From Paucisalibacillus algeriensis (GTDB taxonomy: Bacteria > Bacillota > Bacilli > Bacillales > Amphibacillaceae): a DNA stretch of 64,000 nt. Made by a program: the position numbers and the translations under genes. How positions within the stretch are numbered: position 1 is the stretch's first letter; every line of letters starts with the position of its first letter. Under the pieces are notes generated by a model. That model made no database searches, had not been told where the DNA came from, and saw nothing but the letters and a program-made list of their open reading frames with translations. Location of the stretch: assembly GCF_000577245.1 (NCBI RefSeq), contig NZ_CBYO010000020.1, forward strand, positions 124,001 through 188,000, in the 5' to 3' direction. Positions 60,829 through 64,000 of the stretch are shown here, piece after piece.

Positions 60829-62067
60829 TTAAATTTCGTCATCTTCTATTCGAGCTTTCCGCATCGATGATAGACTGAACCATAGTCCACAGAAAGTTAG
60901 TCCAGCTATCGAAATCCATAAAGCCGGTATGAAACCTAGTCCGTCAGCGAGGATACCTCCTAGTGGAGCGCCGATAACGACGGCACTACGGTTGATGGAT
61001 CGCAGTGTGGCATTCATTCGACCTTGCAGGTGGGATGGTGTGACATACTGTCGATATCCCATCTCAAGAGGACCCTCGATTCCCATGGCAAAGCCGTACA
61101 ATAGCTGCCCTACAACCACAAAAATGAGAGGTAAGTACTGCGATTCGGTGTTGCTAGCTGCTGGAGCAAGAGCCATCAATATAACTGCTGGACCATAGAG
61201 AATTCGTGAAAAAGCCATTGCACGCCCGACACCGAAGCGCACACCGGCTCGAGGAGATAGTGAGGTCCCTGCAACAGCACCAACACCTGCAGCGGCGAGG
61301 ACATACCCAAGGAGTGAGGCATCGAAGCTAAGCTCAATCAAAACAATGGATACTAGGATCGTCATCGTCATGCTATGAAATAAAAACCAGGCGTGCGTGT
61401 TTAAAGCGAGTGTACGAAGGTATTGGTGTTGGTAGACCCATCGCAAACCTTCCTTGATTTGCTGACCAAGTGGTCCAGTCTTTACCTTTTTTAAGGGCTG
61501 GTGTTTAATCGATGCCATTAATAAACCTGAAAACAAATACGATAACGCATCAAAAAGAAGGGCAAATGGTGCACCAATTAATGAGACAAGTCCACCTCCA
61601 ATAGCTGGACCACTCGTTTCCGCAACAGCTGAGCTTTGTTCTAACCGTGCATTTGCACGTGTTAATAATGGACGAGGAACTAATTGTGGCACAAAGGATT
61701 GGTAGGCACTATCATTAAAAAGAGACAAAGCACCAAAGAGCACCAGCAGGAACATTAGCCAGCCAATACTGATTACTCCGGTGATAGACAATAAGCAAAT
61801 GAAGGTAAGTATAATGCCGCGCCCCATATCCGTTACCACCAATACAGTCTTTCGGTGAAAACGATCAACCAAAACCCCCGCTATTAATCCCAAAAGTACG
61901 TAAGGAAGCCATCTAGATGCTGAAACCCAGCCAACATGAATAGCACTGCCTCCCATATTATCAACCACTAATACCTGAAGAGCCAGGGTTGTAATATATG
62001 TGCCAAAGCTTGAAGTTGTCGATGCAATCCAAAAACGAACAAAGCTTTTGTGCTCTCTTAAATTCAT
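60829..62067 (-). CDS. MFS transporter
   Basis: 412 residues with about 10-12 transmembrane segments. The early motif LGLIAGVLVDRFHRKTVLVVTD is the MFS motif A, and NARLEQSSAVAETSGPAIGG is typical of the MFS-3/enterobactin-exporter-like (DHA3) group. Probably a drug or metabolite efflux pump. Its ATG overlaps the end of an upstream frame by four bases. RBS AGAGGTG. Confidence 0.88.
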   Translation of the reverse strand: MNLREHKSFVRFWIASTTSSFGTYITTLALQVLVVDNMGGSAIHVGWVSASRWLPYVLLGLIAGVLVDRFHRKTVLVVTDMGRGIILTFICLLSITGVISIGWLMFLLVLFGALSLFNDSAYQSFVPQLVPRPLLTRANARLEQSSAVAETSGPAIGGGLVSLIGAPFALLFDALSYLFSGLLMASIKHQPLKKVKTGPLGQQIKEGLRWVYQHQYLRTLALNTHAWFLFHSMTMTILVSIVLIELSFDASLLGYVLAAAGVGAVAGTSLSPRAGVRFGVGRAMAFSRILYGPAVILMALAPAASNTESQYLPLIFVVVGQLLYGFAMGIEGPLEMGYRQYVTPSHLQGRMNATLRSINRSAVVIGAPLGGILADGLGFIPALWISIAGLTFCGLWFSLSSMRKARIEDDEI

Positions 62068-62390
62068 CGGGGCTTCACCTCTTCTGCCAATTTATCCATC
62101 TTATAAATATAGTAATCTATTATCGACTTTCTTGCATCTAGCAGTCCGATGACAATCGCCTGATTGTTAAGCGGACGCAAGGTTTCGTACTGCTTCTTTT
62201 TATCGAGGTAATAGGTTTGCGACAATACTTCAATAGGTGTTCTTGCCACGATATCGGAACCGAAAATATATTCAGGATAGGGTGCATCTATAAAGTCAGC
62301 AAGTTTGTCTAATCTTCTGCAGCTAGTTCCAATGTCACCATCATTTCGGAATATTTGCTGGTGATATACCTGAGTATAAAAAAGGTTTCA
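62064..62390 (-). pseudogene. 5'-truncated reading frame upstream of the MFS gene
   Basis: An open frame of about 108 codons, from just after a stop near 62390 to 62064. It contains HQQIFRNDGDIGTS, CRRLDKLADFIDAPYPEYIFG, then SDIVARTPIEVLSQTYYLDKKK. It reads as coding but has no start codon with a ribosome binding site at its beginning; an internal start at 62249 would leave 61 residues. It is coupled to the MFS gene by ATGA. I do not recognise the family. Confidence 0.45.
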
Positions 62391-62499
62391 AAACTCGAAA
62401 ATAATGTTTACTATATGGAAGGTAGTATATGGACACACAAAAAACATACCCATAGCTTAAGTTATTAATAAACTGTCGTACGAAATGAAGGAGTATAAC

Positions 62500-64000
62500 A
62501 TGAGAAAACGCGGTATCACCGTTAAATTATTCGCTGTAACAGCTTTATTCTTTGTGGCGTTTTACGCCATGATTATGATATTTCAGCTAGTATTCTTTGA
62601 TCGTTTTTATCAGCATCATAAAACGAAAGAAGCAGCAGAGCACTTACATCAATTAGTAGAAGTTTATGAGAAAAATTCCTGGAGCGAATCGGAACTGACA
62701 AAACAGACAATCGCATACATGAGGAAGACGAAAAGTCCGTTGACGATTGTAGATGCAGAAGGTTATCAGTTGGTACAGGATCCGTTTAATATCATGCTAG
62801 AAATAGGAGATGGCAAAGTTGTAGAAGTATCGCTTTCTATACTCGTCACCAATTACGGACAACAGATTCGAGCACTAAATATCACAAAGGGAGATACATT
62901 GACCGTAAGAGGTGAAGCAGATGCTAATGTTCCTTCAGTCATTTATCCATCTGTTATAACGAAGGATGAATCTAGTGTCGGTGAAGATCCGGTTGAGGGT
63001 GAAGTGACAATCGAAGGGAAAGTAAAAAGCATTTCCCTGCCTAAGGCTGGGATGATTGATCGTGGACTAGGAATTCTCTATGATGCGCTACTGGAATGGT
63101 TCCCGTTAGAGGATGAGCAGCTAAAGCAGCTTTCCAAAGGGGAAAGTCTGCAGTTGGATTGGATAGAATCATGGAGTGGCAAACATAATTTAGTACTGAT
63201 TGAGCCATTTAAGAAAGATGGAGAAATGCAATATATGTTATCTGTCTCATCGCTTCAAGAAATCAAAGATACCAATGAAGCACTTCAACTATTTTATGTA
63301 TATATCGGAATAGCGGGCTTCGTTCTCATCCTTTTGCTGTCGTTATTCTTCTCTCGTCTCGTTAGCAGACCACTGATTAAGCTCAATGAAATGGCGAAGA
63401 AAATGGTGCTTCTAGACTTCTCATCGACGAAGCCGATTAAGCAGAAGGATGAACTGGGGAGCCTTTCAAACAATATGCTTATCATGGCGCGAAATCTGGA
63501 TGTTGCCTTAAATGACTTGAAACAAGCGAATGGAAAGTTGAAGCAGGATGTGGAAAGACGTGTGCAGATGGAAAAGGAGCAGCGGGAGTTTTTCGAGCAT
63601 GCATCACATGAACTGAAGACACCGCTCAGTATTGTCAAAAGCTTCGCAGAGGGGCTGCAGGATGGTGTTAGTCCGGACAAGCAAGACCACTATGTAGAAG
63701 TGATTATAGAGGAGTCAGACAAGATGGAAGTGCTGATCAAAGATATGCTTGATTTGGCTAAGTTGGGGAACGGTGCAATTAAACTAAGAAAAACATCTTT
63801 TCTGCTCAGTGAAATGATTGAGGATTTAGCAGATAAACTATTTTGTATAGCAAAAGAGAAAAGAGTCGTAATTGAAATCATGCCAAAGAATGAACAGCAT
63901 ATATTGGCCGATTATGAGTGGCTGGAACGAGTCATGCAGAATCTTCTTATTAATGCGGTCCGGCACAGTGAGCCTGATTCTGTCATTGTGATTCGAATCG
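62500..64000 (+). CDS. sensor histidine kinase, N-terminal part (3' end outside window)
   Basis: 500 codons from ATG 62500 with AAGGAG upstream; the frame runs off the window. Transmembrane 1 is about 8-30, followed by an extracytoplasmic sensor of about 230 residues, transmembrane 2 (about 266-288), HAMP (about 288-340), then the H-box FFEHASHELKTPLSIVKSF (His near 369) and the N-box RVMQNLLINAVRHS near the window end. It is a membrane-bound two-component kinase. No response-regulator gene precedes it, so the partner, if adjacent, lies to the right. Confidence 0.9.
   Translation, partial: MRKRGITVKLFAVTALFFVAFYAMIMIFQLVFFDRFYQHHKTKEAAEHLHQLVEVYEKNSWSESELTKQTIAYMRKTKSPLTIVDAEGYQLVQDPFNIMLEIGDGKVVEVSLSILVTNYGQQIRALNITKGDTLTVRGEADANVPSVIYPSVITKDESSVGEDPVEGEVTIEGKVKSISLPKAGMIDRGLGILYDALLEWFPLEDEQLKQLSKGESLQLDWIESWSGKHNLVLIEPFKKDGEMQYMLSVSSLQEIKDTNEALQLFYVYIGIAGFVLILLLSLFFSRLVSRPLIKLNEMAKKMVLLDFSSTKPIKQKDELGSLSNNMLIMARNLDVALNDLKQANGKLKQDVERRVQMEKEQREFFEHASHELKTPLSIVKSFAEGLQDGVSPDKQDHYVEVIIEESDKMEVLIKDMLDLAKLGNGAIKLRKTSFLLSEMIEDLADKLFCIAKEKRVVIEIMPKNEQHILADYEWLERVMQNLLINAVRHSEPDSVIVIRI

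Noticed and set aside
1-64000. CRISPR arrays, rRNA and tRNA genes
   Set aside because: No regularly spaced direct repeats and no recognisable tRNA cloverleaf or rRNA sequence was noticed.

Overview
The window is AT-rich, densely coded DNA from a Firmicute of the family Bacillaceae. Supporting signs are strong AGGAGG-type ribosome binding sites with frequent TTG and GTG starts, a ComK-family competence regulator, AdhA/AdhR-like genes, DUF3231 and DUF2935 proteins, and an RlmH with the conserved ending used as the SCC attachment site in staphylococci. Genus and species cannot be fixed from the sequence alone. Both ends cut genes: an ABC exporter on the left and a sensor histidine kinase on the right.

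Layout. (1) 1-18.8 kb is chromosomal accessory DNA: alpha/beta hydrolase, DinB-like proteins, a methyltransferase coupled to an APH-type kinase, a DUF3231 protein, an S41 peptidase, six GNAT acetyltransferases, DJ-1/PfpI proteins, VOC and Nudix proteins. A structured interspersed repeat lies at 9045-9160. (2) 18.8-24.5 kb holds an acetyltransferase and decaying genes (an SDR remnant, and a PQQ-type sugar dehydrogenase split by one in-frame stop). It also holds an adhA-like gene facing a MerR regulator, with the same operator core repeated twice between them. (3) 24.5-28.9 kb is a minus-strand envelope cluster: coiled-coil protein, membrane-anchored polysaccharide deacetylase, M23 peptidase, bactofilin and a hydrolase. 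(4) 30.9-52.1 kb is a defence island starting at the 3' end of rlmH. It contains a Shedu-like nuclease, a truncated gene, a decayed second copy of the rlmH 3' end carrying an identical 13-bp att-like core, a reverse transcriptase-nitrilase fusion (DRT type 1), a complete type 1 BREX operon (small leader gene, brxA, brxB, brxC, pglX, pglZ, brxL) and an unrecognised protein with a cysteine/histidine cluster. (5) 52.3-55 kb has a zinc-ribbon protein, comK, an XRE regulator and a phage-like remnant (sigma factor, broken replication gene, small ORF). (6) 55-64 kb holds a TetR-SRPBCC-VOC unit with repeated operators, a LuxR regulator, SDR genes (one internally deleted), AraC, MFS and the partial kinase.

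How it works together. The central region is best read as stacked anti-phage systems inserted at rlmH. The duplicated rlmH end (33318-33411) shows that at least one SCC-like cassette integrated there. No ccr recombinase is present in the window, so the cassette looks immobile now or was moved in trans. BREX modifies host DNA (PglX) and blocks phage, Shedu is a nuclease system, and DRT1 is a reverse transcriptase system. The flanking genes are mostly single-gene stress, detoxification and regulatory functions typical of Bacillaceae accessory DNA.
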